Shown here: in pieces, positions 47,781-56,367 of the stretch
Numbering within the stretch: position 1 is the stretch's first letter
Layout: each line of letters begins with the position of its first letter
Source of the DNA: Pedobacter frigiditerrae
Lineage (GTDB): Bacteria > Bacteroidota > Bacteroidia > Sphingobacteriales > Sphingobacteriaceae
Assembly (NCBI RefSeq): GCF_004331645.1
Contig: NZ_SJSK01000003.1
Coordinates: 744,301-808,300 of the forward strand
Direction of reading: 5' to 3'
Length of the DNA: 64,000 nt
The notes under the pieces: generated by a model
What the model saw: only the letters and a program-made list of their open reading frames with translations
Database searches by the model: none
Told to the model about the DNA's origin: nothing
Position numbers and translations under genes: made by a program

Positions 47781-49253
47781 ATGCTTAAAACAATAAGCAT
47801 CTTATGGTTTATACTTTATCTTTTTCAAATGTTACAATCTTCTAAGACCAAGGGTGGTCTTTCTAATTTTTTTTCAGTTTTATGGCAAGCAATTATTGGC
47901 AAAGAAACTGATTATACTGCTATTAGTATCAGCAAAGCAATTGTGCTGCTAGCCATTCCAATGATGCTAGAAATGATTTTCGAATCAATCTTCGCATTGG
48001 TCGATTTATATTTTGTTGGTCACCTGCCAAACAGCGGTCACGCCATGCAAACTGTTGGCCTAACAGAATCTGTACTTACCATTATTTATTCTCTTGCAAT
48101 TGGCATGAGCATGGCAGCAACTGCGGTTGTTGCTCGTAGGATTGGAGAAAAAAATCCAGAAGCTGCTGCAAAAGCTGGTATGCAAACCATTGTTTTGGCC
48201 ATGATTATCAATGTAATCATCAGTGTTGTAGGCGTAATATTCGCAAAGAATATTCTACTGATCATGGGCGCATCTGAAGAAACAGCAACGCAAGGAACAA
48301 CGTTTGTTCAGATCATGATGGGAAGCAGCACGGTAATTATGTTGTTATTCTTAATCAATGGTATTTTTAGGGGTGCTGGCAATGCATCTATCGCCATGCA
48401 AAGTTTATTAATTGCCAATATTGCCAATTGTATCCTTTGTCCTTTATTTATTAGGGGTTTGGGTCCAATACCAGCTTTTGGTTTAACCGGTGCTGCAATG
48501 GCTACGGCTTTAGGTCGGGGCATTGGGGTAAGCTATCAGATTTTCCATTTAGTAAGAGGAAATAGTTCGCTTAAAATTAAGTTCGCTTATTTTAAACCTC
48601 ATTGGGAGCAAATGAAAGCTATTATTAAAATTGCTGCTCCAGGCATTTTGCAATTCGTTATTGCTTCATGTAGTTGGATATTTTTAGCGCAATTGGTAGC
48701 TACAACTGGCGGTGATAATGCTTCTGCTGGTTACCAGACTGCTTTACGCTTAATGATGTTTTTCATGCTACCTGCTTGGGGCTTAAGTAATGCTGCAGCC
48801 ACTTTAGTTGGGCAAAATATGGGTGCTGGTCATATGGATAGAGCAGAGCAATCTGTTTTTACCACAATGAAATATACCACCATTTTTATGGCAACGGTTA
48901 CGGTATTATTTTTAACCTGCGGACCAATTTTCGCGTCATTTTTCACTAATGATGAAGCGATTAAAAAGGTTGCAGTTGAAGCCTTAAGAACATTAAGTTA
49001 TGGTTTTGTACTTTATGGAGTTGGAATGGTTTTAATAAGTGCTTTTAATGGGGCAGGTGATACTTGGACACCTACGAGAATAAACGTAATTGCCTTTTGG
49101 CTTTTCCAAATCCCATTTGCTTACTTTTTAGCTAAGTATTTAAATTTAGGCCCTACAGGCGTTTTCATTGCCGTACCAACTGCAGAAGTTGGAATTACGT
49201 TGGCTGCCTTTATTTTATTTAAAAAAGGTAAATGGAAGCATAAAGTGGTTTAG
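47781..49253 (+). CDS. MATE family efflux transporter
   Basis: 490 residues with about twelve membrane helices in two MatE halves: IPMMLEMIFESIFALVDLYF in the first and IAAPGILQFVIASCSWIF in the second. GAGNASIAMQ and GAGDTWTPTRINV are typical late-helix motifs. It exports drugs or metabolites against Na+ or H+. The N-terminal 45 residues before the first MATE helix are longer than usual. Monocistronic, with an intergenic CGGAAAGT tract after the stop. Confidence 0.9.
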   Translation: MLKTISILWFILYLFQMLQSSKTKGGLSNFFSVLWQAIIGKETDYTAISISKAIVLLAIPMMLEMIFESIFALVDLYFVGHLPNSGHAMQTVGLTESVLTIIYSLAIGMSMAATAVVARRIGEKNPEAAAKAGMQTIVLAMIINVIISVVGVIFAKNILLIMGASEETATQGTTFVQIMMGSSTVIMLLFLINGIFRGAGNASIAMQSLLIANIANCILCPLFIRGLGPIPAFGLTGAAMATALGRGIGVSYQIFHLVRGNSSLKIKFAYFKPHWEQMKAIIKIAAPGILQFVIASCSWIFLAQLVATTGGDNASAGYQTALRLMMFFMLPAWGLSNAAATLVGQNMGAGHMDRAEQSVFTTMKYTTIFMATVTVLFLTCGPIFASFFTNDEAIKKVAVEALRTLSYGFVLYGVGMVLISAFNGAGDTWTPTRINVIAFWLFQIPFAYFLAKYLNLGPTGVFIAVPTAEVGITLAAFILFKKGKWKHKVV

Positions 49254-49322
49254 AAATCCGAAAGTCGGTGAAGTCCGAAGCTTAACAAACTTTCGGACTT
49301 TCCGACTTTCTAACTTTCTTAT

Positions 49323-50306
49323 CTAAATAGACTCTTCTACAATTTGCGTATAAAAGTCTTTCAATTCCATACCGTAAGCAGCAACTTGCTGAGGAATAAA
49401 ACTAGTAATGGTTTGACCAGGAATGGTATTGATTTCTATAAAGTAGAATTTACCAGTTTCGTGCTCTAAAAAATAATCTATACGCACTACGCCATTGCAA
49501 TTTAATTTTTCATAAACAGCTTTTACCACCTCTTCTACCCTATTCTTCTCTTCATCTGTCATCCTTCCTGGGGTAATTTCTTCAGATGCACCAGGTGTAT
49601 ATTTTGCTTCAAAATCAAAAAATTCATTTGATGGAATAACTTCAGTAGCAGGCAAAATCTTTATTTCGCCTTTGGCTTTAAAGACCCCCACAGAAAACTC
49701 TCTACCCTCTACAAATTCTTCAATTAAAATTTGGTCGTCTTCCTTAAAAGCCTTTTCTAAAGCAGGTTCTAAATCATCGGCATGCTTAACTTTTGTCATT
49801 CCGATACTGCTACCGCCACTATTTGGTTTCACAAAATACGGCAGTTTTAACTCTGCTTTAATAGTAGTGATATCAAAACCAGTATTTCTAAAGATCTGTA
49901 CAGATTTGGCAACATTTAAGTCTTTTATCCCGTTTACAATTGCCTTTGTATAGCCTTTATTCATTGTAATTGCAGATGTTAAAGCATTAGATGTTGTGTA
50001 AGGCAAGCCAATCATATCAAAATAACCTTGCAATTTCCCATCTTCTCCAGGCGAACCGTGGATGGCAATAAAAACACCATCAAACTTAATCTTACGGCCA
50101 GCAATGGTTAATGAAAAGTCGTTTTTATCAATGGCTACTTTAACAGAATCTGCAGGCTCGTAAAACCAGCCACTTTCGTTTAGCATTATTTTATAGACCT
50201 CAAACTTATCCGAATCTAGATTTTGAGCAATGGTTGCTGCGCTTTTAACAGATACAACCCATTCTCCAGTAGTTCCGCCAGTTAATAATGCAATAGTTTT
50301 CTTCAT
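49323..50306 (-). CDS. ddl: D-alanine--D-alanine ligase
   Basis: 327 residues from ATG 50306. ATP-grasp fold: IALLTGGTTGEWVVS, FIAIHGSPGEDGKLQG, FVKPNSGGSSIGMTKV, and metal-binding FIEINTIPGQT. It makes the D-Ala-D-Ala end of peptidoglycan precursors. The upstream ATG 50324 lies inside the TATTTTTG box, so it is not used. It is divergent from a PASTA protein, a pairing with cell-wall logic. Confidence 0.94.
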   Translation of the reverse strand: MKKTIALLTGGTTGEWVVSVKSAATIAQNLDSDKFEVYKIMLNESGWFYEPADSVKVAIDKNDFSLTIAGRKIKFDGVFIAIHGSPGEDGKLQGYFDMIGLPYTTSNALTSAITMNKGYTKAIVNGIKDLNVAKSVQIFRNTGFDITTIKAELKLPYFVKPNSGGSSIGMTKVKHADDLEPALEKAFKEDDQILIEEFVEGREFSVGVFKAKGEIKILPATEVIPSNEFFDFEAKYTPGASEEITPGRMTDEEKNRVEEVVKAVYEKLNCNGVVRIDYFLEHETGKFYFIEINTIPGQTITSFIPQQVAAYGMELKDFYTQIVEESI

Positions 50307-50325
50307 GTTCTTAAAAATATACATC

Positions 50326-50333
50326 CAAAAATA
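50326..50333 (-). promoter_or_regulatory. -7 box for ddl
   Basis: TATTTTTG on the minus strand, 19 bases upstream of ATG 50306. Confidence 0.5.
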
Positions 50334-50425
50334 TAAATTAGTTTGATGCAGATTTGATTTTAATTGAGATAAAATATTTTTTTAAACTAAATTTGAACGT
50401 TATACATCTATTACGAGAAAAATAA

Positions 50426-51199
50426 ATGAGCAACTTTATTGCCTACCTTAAAACAAAGTCTTTTAGAAACAATCTCATTGCGGCAACCTGTACTGTTGTA
50501 GGCATCTTATTAATCGCCTTTTTTAGCTTAAGATATTACACCAAACATGGCGAAGGATTAAATGTACCAGAAGTTAAAGGTTTGCCATTAGCACAAGCTG
50601 TAAGTAAATTAGAAGAATTAGGTTTACGCTATGAAATAGATTCTGTTTATGTAATGGACAAACCTCCGGGCATTGTAACCGACCAAGATCCAGATGCCAA
50701 TACTTTTGTTAAAGGAAACAGAACAATTTACCTGACTATAAATACCGCCCAAGCCCCAAATGTAAAATTCCCAGATATTGAGAATAAATCCTTAAGAGAA
50801 GCACAAGCCATTTTAGAAAGCTATAGATTAAAATTGGGCGATACCACTTACAAACCAGATGTTGCAAAGGATGTGGTATTAGAAGCTTATTTTGGAGGTC
50901 AACTGATTAGAAGTGGAGAAGCTTTACCAACAGGTTCAAGAATTAACTTAACACTTGGTGATGGTCGTGGGCCTGAAGATGTTGAATTGCCAAACCTAAC
51001 AGGGTTAACCATTGACGAGGTTAAAATGTCTTTAAGAGGTTCTGTATTAACATTGGGAACAGTAACCTGGGAAGGCCCGGTAACAGATTCTGCAAGTGCT
51101 GTTGTGGTTACTCAGTTCCCTTTAGTAGCAGACACCTTAGTAAAGGTTAAATTAGGCACACCTGTAAACATTACCCTATCAAACAAACCAAAAAACTAG
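50426..51199 (+). CDS. PASTA-domain membrane protein
   Basis: 257 residues. One N-terminal membrane helix (VVGILLIAFFSLRYY) is followed by three PASTA repeats, beginning about residues 47 (VPEVKGLPLAQAVSKLEELG), 115 (FPDIENKSLREAQAILES) and 190 (LPNLTGLTIDEVKMSL). PASTA domains bind peptidoglycan stem peptides; there is no kinase domain. It starts an operon with mltG, a thioesterase and a YihY-like protein and is divergent from ddl. Confidence 0.9.
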   Translation: MSNFIAYLKTKSFRNNLIAATCTVVGILLIAFFSLRYYTKHGEGLNVPEVKGLPLAQAVSKLEELGLRYEIDSVYVMDKPPGIVTDQDPDANTFVKGNRTIYLTINTAQAPNVKFPDIENKSLREAQAILESYRLKLGDTTYKPDVAKDVVLEAYFGGQLIRSGEALPTGSRINLTLGDGRGPEDVELPNLTGLTIDEVKMSLRGSVLTLGTVTWEGPVTDSASAVVVTQFPLVADTLVKVKLGTPVNITLSNKPKN

Positions 51200-51207
51200 T
51201 ATTAAAA

Positions 51208-52263
51208 ATGATTTTAGAACACGATAAAAAAGCAAAAAAAAGTACAAAAATTATATTGGCCATTATTTTAGTTGCCCTAGCCATAGGCGGATATTTTGGT
51301 TTAAACATTTATAAAACATATTTAGCAGGAAACATTACAGGAAGCCAAAAGTACATTTATGTTAAAACTGGTATGGATTATAATGGCTTTTTACACAACC
51401 TATTAGAAAAAGGCATATTAAAAAATCCAGATGCCTTTGAAGAAGCAGCTGAAAAGATGAATCTGCCTAAAAACCTAAAACCTGGTCGTTATGCTGTAAA
51501 AGAAGGAATGAACAACCGTACCTTAATTAATAAGTTAAAGGCTGGCAATCAAGATGCTGTAAAACTGAAATTTCAAAACATCAGGAAAAAAGAAAACTTT
51601 GCAGCTTACCTAGCTAAAAACATGGAGGCTGATTCTTTGTCTTTCATTAAGGTATTGGATTCTGCGGCTTTGGTAGAAAAATATGGCTTCACAACCGAGA
51701 ATGTTTACACCATGTTTATTCCAAACACTTACGAGTTGTATTGGAATGTGAGCCCCACAGAGTTTTTTGAGAAAATGGTAAAACAGTACAACAAATTTTG
51801 GACTGAAGAACGTAAAAATAAAGCCAAAGCTTTAAACCTTAGCCCTATTCAAGTTTCAATTTTAGCCTCTATTGTAGATTCTGAAGCACTTTATGATAAA
51901 GAAATGCCAACAATTGCAGGTTTATATTTAAATCGTTTAAACAAAGGCATTTTATTGCAAGCCGATCCAACTGTAATTTTTGCCAATGATGATTTTACGA
52001 TTAAACGAGTGCTTAATTCGCATTTGGCTTTAGATTCTAAATACAATACCTATAAATATGCTGGCTTGCCTCCAGGACCAATCATGATGCCAAGTATTAA
52101 TGCAATTGATGCAGTGCTTAACAGAGAAAACAACAATTATATCTATATGTGTGCCAAGGAAGATTTTTCTGGTTACCATGCCTTTGCAGAGACAAGAGAA
52201 CAGCATGAAATTAATGCAAATAAATATAGGGCAGCAATGAACAAACGCAACATCTATAAATAA
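51208..52263 (+). CDS. mltG: Endolytic transglycosylase MltG
   Basis: 351 residues. A membrane helix (IILAIILVALAIGGYFGL), a LysM-like segment (YAVKEGMNNRTLINKLKAG), then the YceG fold with ILASIVDSEALYDKEMPTI, carrying the presumed catalytic Glu, and the hallmark LNKGILLQADPTVIFA. It cuts nascent glycan strands and sets their length. It overlaps the next gene at TAATG, so translation is coupled. Confidence 0.93.
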   Translation: MILEHDKKAKKSTKIILAIILVALAIGGYFGLNIYKTYLAGNITGSQKYIYVKTGMDYNGFLHNLLEKGILKNPDAFEEAAEKMNLPKNLKPGRYAVKEGMNNRTLINKLKAGNQDAVKLKFQNIRKKENFAAYLAKNMEADSLSFIKVLDSAALVEKYGFTTENVYTMFIPNTYELYWNVSPTEFFEKMVKQYNKFWTEERKNKAKALNLSPIQVSILASIVDSEALYDKEMPTIAGLYLNRLNKGILLQADPTVIFANDDFTIKRVLNSHLALDSKYNTYKYAGLPPGPIMMPSINAIDAVLNRENNNYIYMCAKEDFSGYHAFAETREQHEINANKYRAAMNKRNIYK

Positions 52264-52673
52264 TGTTTGTATACGAAAGCAAGGTTAAGGTTCGCTATGT
52301 AGAAACCGACCAAATGGGTGTTGTACATCACAGCAATTATGCTCAATATTATGAGCTGGCAAGAACAGAATGTTTTGAAGCTTGTTCTGGCATGACTTAT
52401 GAGAAGATGGAATCTGAAGGTGTAATGTTGCCGATTTTAGAGATGCAATCTAAATTTTTAAAACCAGCATTATATAATCAAACATTAACCATTAAATCTA
52501 TTGTGAAAGAAAAACCTTCTATAAAATTAACTGTAGATTACGAAATTTACAATGAGGCAAATGAATTAATCAATACTGGTAAAACGGTTTTAGTGTTTGT
52601 AAATAAAGCCAGCAGAAGACCTTGCCAGCCGCCTGCAAATTTCATGGAGAACGTAAGGCAATATTTTGTGTAA
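52263..52673 (+). CDS. Acyl-CoA thioesterase, YbgC-like (4HBT)
   Basis: 136 residues. The YbgC-type motif VRYVETDQMGVVHHSNYAQY has the catalytic Asp and the GVVHHSNY loop, with YELARTECF following. It hydrolyses acyl-CoA thioesters; in some bacteria it is tied to the Tol-Pal system, but no tol genes are here. Its start overlaps the mltG stop by one base. Confidence 0.88.
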   Translation: MFVYESKVKVRYVETDQMGVVHHSNYAQYYELARTECFEACSGMTYEKMESEGVMLPILEMQSKFLKPALYNQTLTIKSIVKEKPSIKLTVDYEIYNEANELINTGKTVLVFVNKASRRPCQPPANFMENVRQYFV

Positions 52674-52676
52674 AAA

Positions 52677-53669
52677 ATGAATTGGGTACATAAACAATTA
52701 CTAAAACTTAAAATCTATTCGTTATTTATCGAATGGACAAAAGTTTGTGTATTACCCGGTTTTAGCCCTTTACCCCTTTATACAGTTGCTACTTTCTTTT
52801 TTAAGGAGATTGGAAAAGAAGCATTGGTAAATAAAGCTTCTTCATTATCTTACAACTTTATGTTGGCTATTTTTCCTGCCATCATTTTCTTGTTTACCTT
52901 AATTCCTTATATCCCAAAAAGCTTTGAGTTTCAAGATACCTTGATGGACTTACTGGCTTTAGTATTACCAAACAATGCCTATTTAGCTTTTGAAACTACC
53001 ATAAAGGAAATTGTAAACATTCAAAATGGAAGTTTACTATCCGTGGGTTTTGTGTTATCGTTGTTTTTTGCAACCAATGGCGTTCATAAATTAATGGTTG
53101 CCTTTAACAAATCGTCTCTATTGGTAGAAACCAGAACTTGGGTAAAACAACGAATGGTAGCGGTAGTTTTAACGGTAGTTATTGCCTTATCTGTTATTGT
53201 TTGTATTGTAGCAATGGCCATGGGCGAAATTGTGTTAAACTACCTACAAAGGGAATTACATTATAAAGGTGGCATTACCTTATTTGCAATTGATGTTGTG
53301 AGGTGGTTGTTATTAGGTACTTTATACTTCATTACCGTTTCCATTTTGTATCGCTATGGGCCAGCCCATGCAAAAAAATGGAAATTCTTTAGTGCAGGTT
53401 CATGGTTTGCCACCATCCTTGCTTTCTTAACCATTTGGGGATTTTCGTTCTACATTAACAATTTCGGTTCTTACAATAAAATCTATGGTTCTATTGGTAC
53501 TTTAATTGTTGTAATGATCTGGCTTTATTTAAATTCTTTGATTTTATTGGTAGGTTTTGAGCTAAATGCAAGTGTAGATTTATCAAAAAGAAGCGTAAAA
53601 ATCATCAGGCCGAACTTCAATTTGTTCAAAAAATCAACCCCTGTTGATGAAAAACTAAGTAAATCGTAA
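52677..53669 (+). CDS. YihY/BrkB family inner-membrane protein
   Basis: 330 residues with six predicted membrane helices. Family features include EALVNKASSLSYNFMLAIFP near the N-terminus and GSIGTLIVVMIWLYLNSLILLVGFELNA near the C-terminus. It was long labelled ribonuclease BN, a name now considered wrong; its transport function is not firmly known. It is the last gene of the PASTA-mltG operon. Confidence 0.9.
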   Translation: MNWVHKQLLKLKIYSLFIEWTKVCVLPGFSPLPLYTVATFFFKEIGKEALVNKASSLSYNFMLAIFPAIIFLFTLIPYIPKSFEFQDTLMDLLALVLPNNAYLAFETTIKEIVNIQNGSLLSVGFVLSLFFATNGVHKLMVAFNKSSLLVETRTWVKQRMVAVVLTVVIALSVIVCIVAMAMGEIVLNYLQRELHYKGGITLFAIDVVRWLLLGTLYFITVSILYRYGPAHAKKWKFFSAGSWFATILAFLTIWGFSFYINNFGSYNKIYGSIGTLIVVMIWLYLNSLILLVGFELNASVDLSKRSVKIIRPNFNLFKKSTPVDEKLSKS

Positions 53670-53728
53670 ATTTTTATTGCTCTGTTATAGGCGCTTAGCA
53701 TCTTTTTTAAAAAAACATTCATTCACAG

Positions 53729-53759
53729 TTTGCAGATTTAAACAGGATTTGTACTTTTG
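53729..53759 (+). promoter_or_regulatory. tRNA-Ser promoter
   Basis: TTTG (53729-53732), 19 bases, TACTTTTG (53752-53759), four bases before the tRNA 5' end. One of the best consensus matches in the window. Confidence 0.75.
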
Positions 53760-53763
53760 TCGC

Positions 53764-53850
53764 GGAGAGTTGGCAGAGTGGTCGATTGCGGCAGTCTTGA
53801 AAACTGTTGACTTGTCAAAGGGTCCGCGGGTTCGAATCCCCCACTCTCCG
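53764..53850 (+). tRNA. tRNA-Ser (anticodon TGA)
   Basis: 87 bases. The acceptor stem GGAGAGT pairs with ACTCTCC, the anticodon loop is CTTGAAA with TGA at 53798-53800, a long variable arm (TTGACTTGTCAA) is typical of tRNA-Ser, and the T-arm is GCGGGTTCGAATCCCCC. CCA is not encoded. The accessory region of the window begins after this gene. Confidence 0.96.
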
Positions 53851-53861
53851 CACAGTAATCA

Positions 53862-53893
53862 AAGCCTTTAGTGAAAACTAAAGGCTTTTTTTT
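53862..53893 (+). terminator. Terminator after tRNA-Ser
   Basis: AAGCCTTTAGT / ACTAAAGGCTT perfect 11-bp stem with a GAAA loop, then T8. It starts 12 bases after the tRNA. Confidence 0.9.
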
Positions 53894-53922
53894 ATATATC
53901 AACATTTCTGAACCTTTGTTTA

Positions 53923-54064
53923 TGTCGTCATTGCCAGCTCGTTCCGATAGCTATCGGAAGGCAATCCTAATGCTAATGAAAGTCTGAACAGATATATATT
54001 ACGTTTTAAGATTACCTACGCTGAGCCCTTCGCGGGTTTCCGTTTGCACTGGAATGACGTCAGG
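53923..54064. repeat. Composite palindromic repeat after tRNA-Ser
   Basis: The ends GTCGTCATTGCCAG and CTGGAATGACGTCA are imperfectly inverted. Inside is a perfect 18-bp palindrome TTCCGATAGCTATCGGAA (53942-53959) and GCCCTTCGCGGG. The rest of the gap to 54187 shows no gene. Confidence 0.6.
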
Positions 54065-54187
54065 TTTAAGGTTCTTGTTCACGCAATAGCTTTTAGAGGA
54101 GCCCAAGCGTTTTCCTTTTATTCCCAAATTTTACATATCTTAATCCACCAAACACGTTTACACCATTTGAAGACCAAATAAATCCCT

Positions 54188-55843
54188 ATGATGAAATATA
54201 CCCTAATATTCCTCCTTTTTTTAAACTCTATAACTGGCACGCAGGCCCAACAAAAGAATCCACTAGAAAATAAGGTAGTGATCACTAACAACGATCAGCC
54301 AACCAAAGCGTATACCAACGCCCAGGATGAATTACAGGTAAATGTATCCCCTAAGGATGTCTTAAAGTTTAAGTCCGCTAAATCTGTTCGCTACAGCGAC
54401 TTCGGCGCCAAAGGCGATGGAAAAACCGATGATATAGACGCCATTGCCGCCACACATGCATTCGCCAACTTGCACGGCCTTTTGGTTAAAGCAGATGACG
54501 GCGCCACTTACTATATTAGTGGCAAGGAGCGTACTGCAATCATTCAAACTAACACCGATTTTGGTACGGCAAACTTCATTATTGATGATACCGAAGTAAA
54601 AAACCGCAACGCCCCTATTTTCACGGTAAGTTCGGCACTTCAATCGTTTAAACTAAAAACCATCACCTCACTTAAAAAAAATCAAACGAAAATAGATGTG
54701 CCTTTACCCGGTCCATGTTTAATCACGGCAATAAATGCAAACGTTAAACAATACATCCGCTTTGGGCTAAACCAAAACAATGGCTCTTCGCAAACAGATA
54801 TCTTTCTGGTCGACAAAAATGGGCAAGTTGACATGAAGGCACCCATTATCTGGGATTTCGATCAAATTACAGACATGACCGCCCTACCCATTGATGAGAA
54901 AGAACTGAAGATTACAGGAGGTAATTTCACCACAATAGCCAATAAAGAAGAATCAAAATACAACTATTATAACCGCAATATAGCCATCAGGAGATCTCAT
55001 GTGCTACTTGAAGGTATGAAACACTACATTAAAGACGAAGGAGACCATGGTGCGCCTTATGGGGGCTTTATCAATATAGGCGAATGCGCTTATGTAACGG
55101 TAAAGAATACACTCCTCACTGGGCATTTTGCCTACAGCACCATTGGGGCAGCTGGCAAGCCTGTTACCATGGGCACCTACGACCTTTCTGTAAACCGTGC
55201 AGTTAACATCTCCTTTGTTAATTGTACGCAGACCAACAGCATAGACGACAGCAAATACTGGGGAATTTTAGGTTCAAACTTTTGCAAGAACCTACTTTAT
55301 GATGGCTGTATCCTCTCTAGGTTTGATGCCCACCAAGGCGTTGCCAATGCCACCATTAAAAATTCTACCCTTGGCCACATGGGTATTAATGCCATTGGCT
55401 CTGGCACCTTAATCATTGAGAATTCTACCGTTCGTGCTCGTAGCTTTGTTAACCTACGCTCAGACTATGGCAGCACCTGGCAGGGCGAATTGATTATTAG
55501 AAACTGCATATTTATACCGGCAGCCGGCAAACCTGTTAGTGCTTCCATCATCAGTGGAGCTAATACTGGTCAGCATAATTTCGGTTATACCTGTTACATG
55601 CCAGAAAAGATTACCATTGAAAATCTAAAGATAGACGACGCTGAGCACCCTGATAATTACCAAGGCCCTGCCATCTTCGCTAATTTCAACCCCGAAATGA
55701 AAGACACTACCTACCAAGAAAAGTTCCCTTATGTTAAAACTAAGGAAGTTACCCTTAAGACCATTACATCGGCAAGCAATAAAGCACTAAGGGTGAGCGA
55801 TAATTTGTTTATGTTTAAGGAGGTGAAGATTAGTGCCAAATAA
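54188..55843 (+). CDS. Secreted right-handed beta-helix protein (pectate-lyase-like N-terminus)
   Basis: 551 residues. After a signal peptide (SITGTQAQ), residues 67-85 read SVRYSDFGAKGDGKTDD, the entry motif of pectate lyase/GH55/phage-tailspike beta-helices. The later part has short repeating strands such as VTVKNTLLTGHF, LLYDGCILSRFD, ATIKNSTLGHM and LIIENSTVRARS, as in parallel beta-helices. It probably binds or cleaves a polysaccharide; catalytic residues are not identifiable. Codons here use clearly more GCC, GGC and ACC than the neighbours, suggesting transfer. It stands alone between the tRNA-side repeats and a SusD remnant. Confidence 0.75.
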   Translation: MMKYTLIFLLFLNSITGTQAQQKNPLENKVVITNNDQPTKAYTNAQDELQVNVSPKDVLKFKSAKSVRYSDFGAKGDGKTDDIDAIAATHAFANLHGLLVKADDGATYYISGKERTAIIQTNTDFGTANFIIDDTEVKNRNAPIFTVSSALQSFKLKTITSLKKNQTKIDVPLPGPCLITAINANVKQYIRFGLNQNNGSSQTDIFLVDKNGQVDMKAPIIWDFDQITDMTALPIDEKELKITGGNFTTIANKEESKYNYYNRNIAIRRSHVLLEGMKHYIKDEGDHGAPYGGFINIGECAYVTVKNTLLTGHFAYSTIGAAGKPVTMGTYDLSVNRAVNISFVNCTQTNSIDDSKYWGILGSNFCKNLLYDGCILSRFDAHQGVANATIKNSTLGHMGINAIGSGTLIIENSTVRARSFVNLRSDYGSTWQGELIIRNCIFIPAAGKPVSASIISGANTGQHNFGYTCYMPEKITIENLKIDDAEHPDNYQGPAIFANFNPEMKDTTYQEKFPYVKTKEVTLKTITSASNKALRVSDNLFMFKEVKISAK

Positions 55844-55866
55844 TGTTTATCCGTAAACACTCTTGT

Positions 55867-56217
55867 TTAAATAACCACTGGTTTATAAAATACAGCTATA
55901 CCCGCAGCCTCGCTAGTTACATTCAGTCCTGTAGCGGTTAGCTCCTTTGTTGATGGACGTGCATTCATTACATTCACAGGGCTATTATCAACAGCTTTTA
56001 ATTCTACGCGACGCTCATTTTGAATACGCTTACGCATACCTACTTTAGAATTATCAACCGCTAAAATTGGTAGTGCAGGCATATTTACACCTTGCCTTAC
56101 CGAATTTAAGTATTGGTAAACACTTGCATCTGGCTGATCCAAGTATTCATTCATCGCCTCTGCATAGCCAGGTATTCCTCTACTCCCAAAAAAAAACTGA
56201 ACTGGACCGGCAATTTT
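55867..56217 (-). pseudogene. Decayed SusD/RagB C-terminal fragment
   Basis: The open stretch has the SusD hallmarks AEAMNEYLDQPDASVYQY, VRQGVNMPALP and MRKRIQNERRVEL. Upstream in the same frame the string IAGPVQFFFGSRGIPGY continues the similarity until a TAG at 56218-56220. After RRVEL the expected AFEGHRFFD segment is missing, and about 45 residues later the frame ends FYKPVVI. Most of the gene is gone and an internal part deleted. An ATG at 56154 would give a 95-residue product, but this is a remnant. No SusC partner is nearby. Confidence 0.8.
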
Positions 56218-56274
56218 CTAAAAATAAAAATATAATCTCAACCTATGGTTAATATTGTTTCAATGTAAAAAAAA

Positions 56275-56303
56275 TTGGCATAGAAGAATAATATATAGTT
56301 TTG
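56275..56303 (+). promoter_or_regulatory. Promoter of the propeller / Cys-rich protein cluster
   Basis: TTG (56275-56277), 18 bases, TAGTTTTG (56296-56303), about 64 bases before ATG 56368. Confidence 0.65.
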
Positions 56304-56367
56304 AGTCTCACCAAATAAATAAAATAATTAGGAACCTAAAATCCCTTAATTCAAAACATACAACTTC

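Noticed and set aside
53677..53871. 64-codon frame over the tRNA-Ser region
   Set aside because: Its natural-looking part (GELAEWSIAAVLKT) is just the translation of tRNA-Ser(TGA).
55867..56154. Calling the 95-residue frame a complete small protein
   Set aside because: SusD similarity continues upstream of its ATG and the centre of the domain is deleted, so it is a gene fragment.
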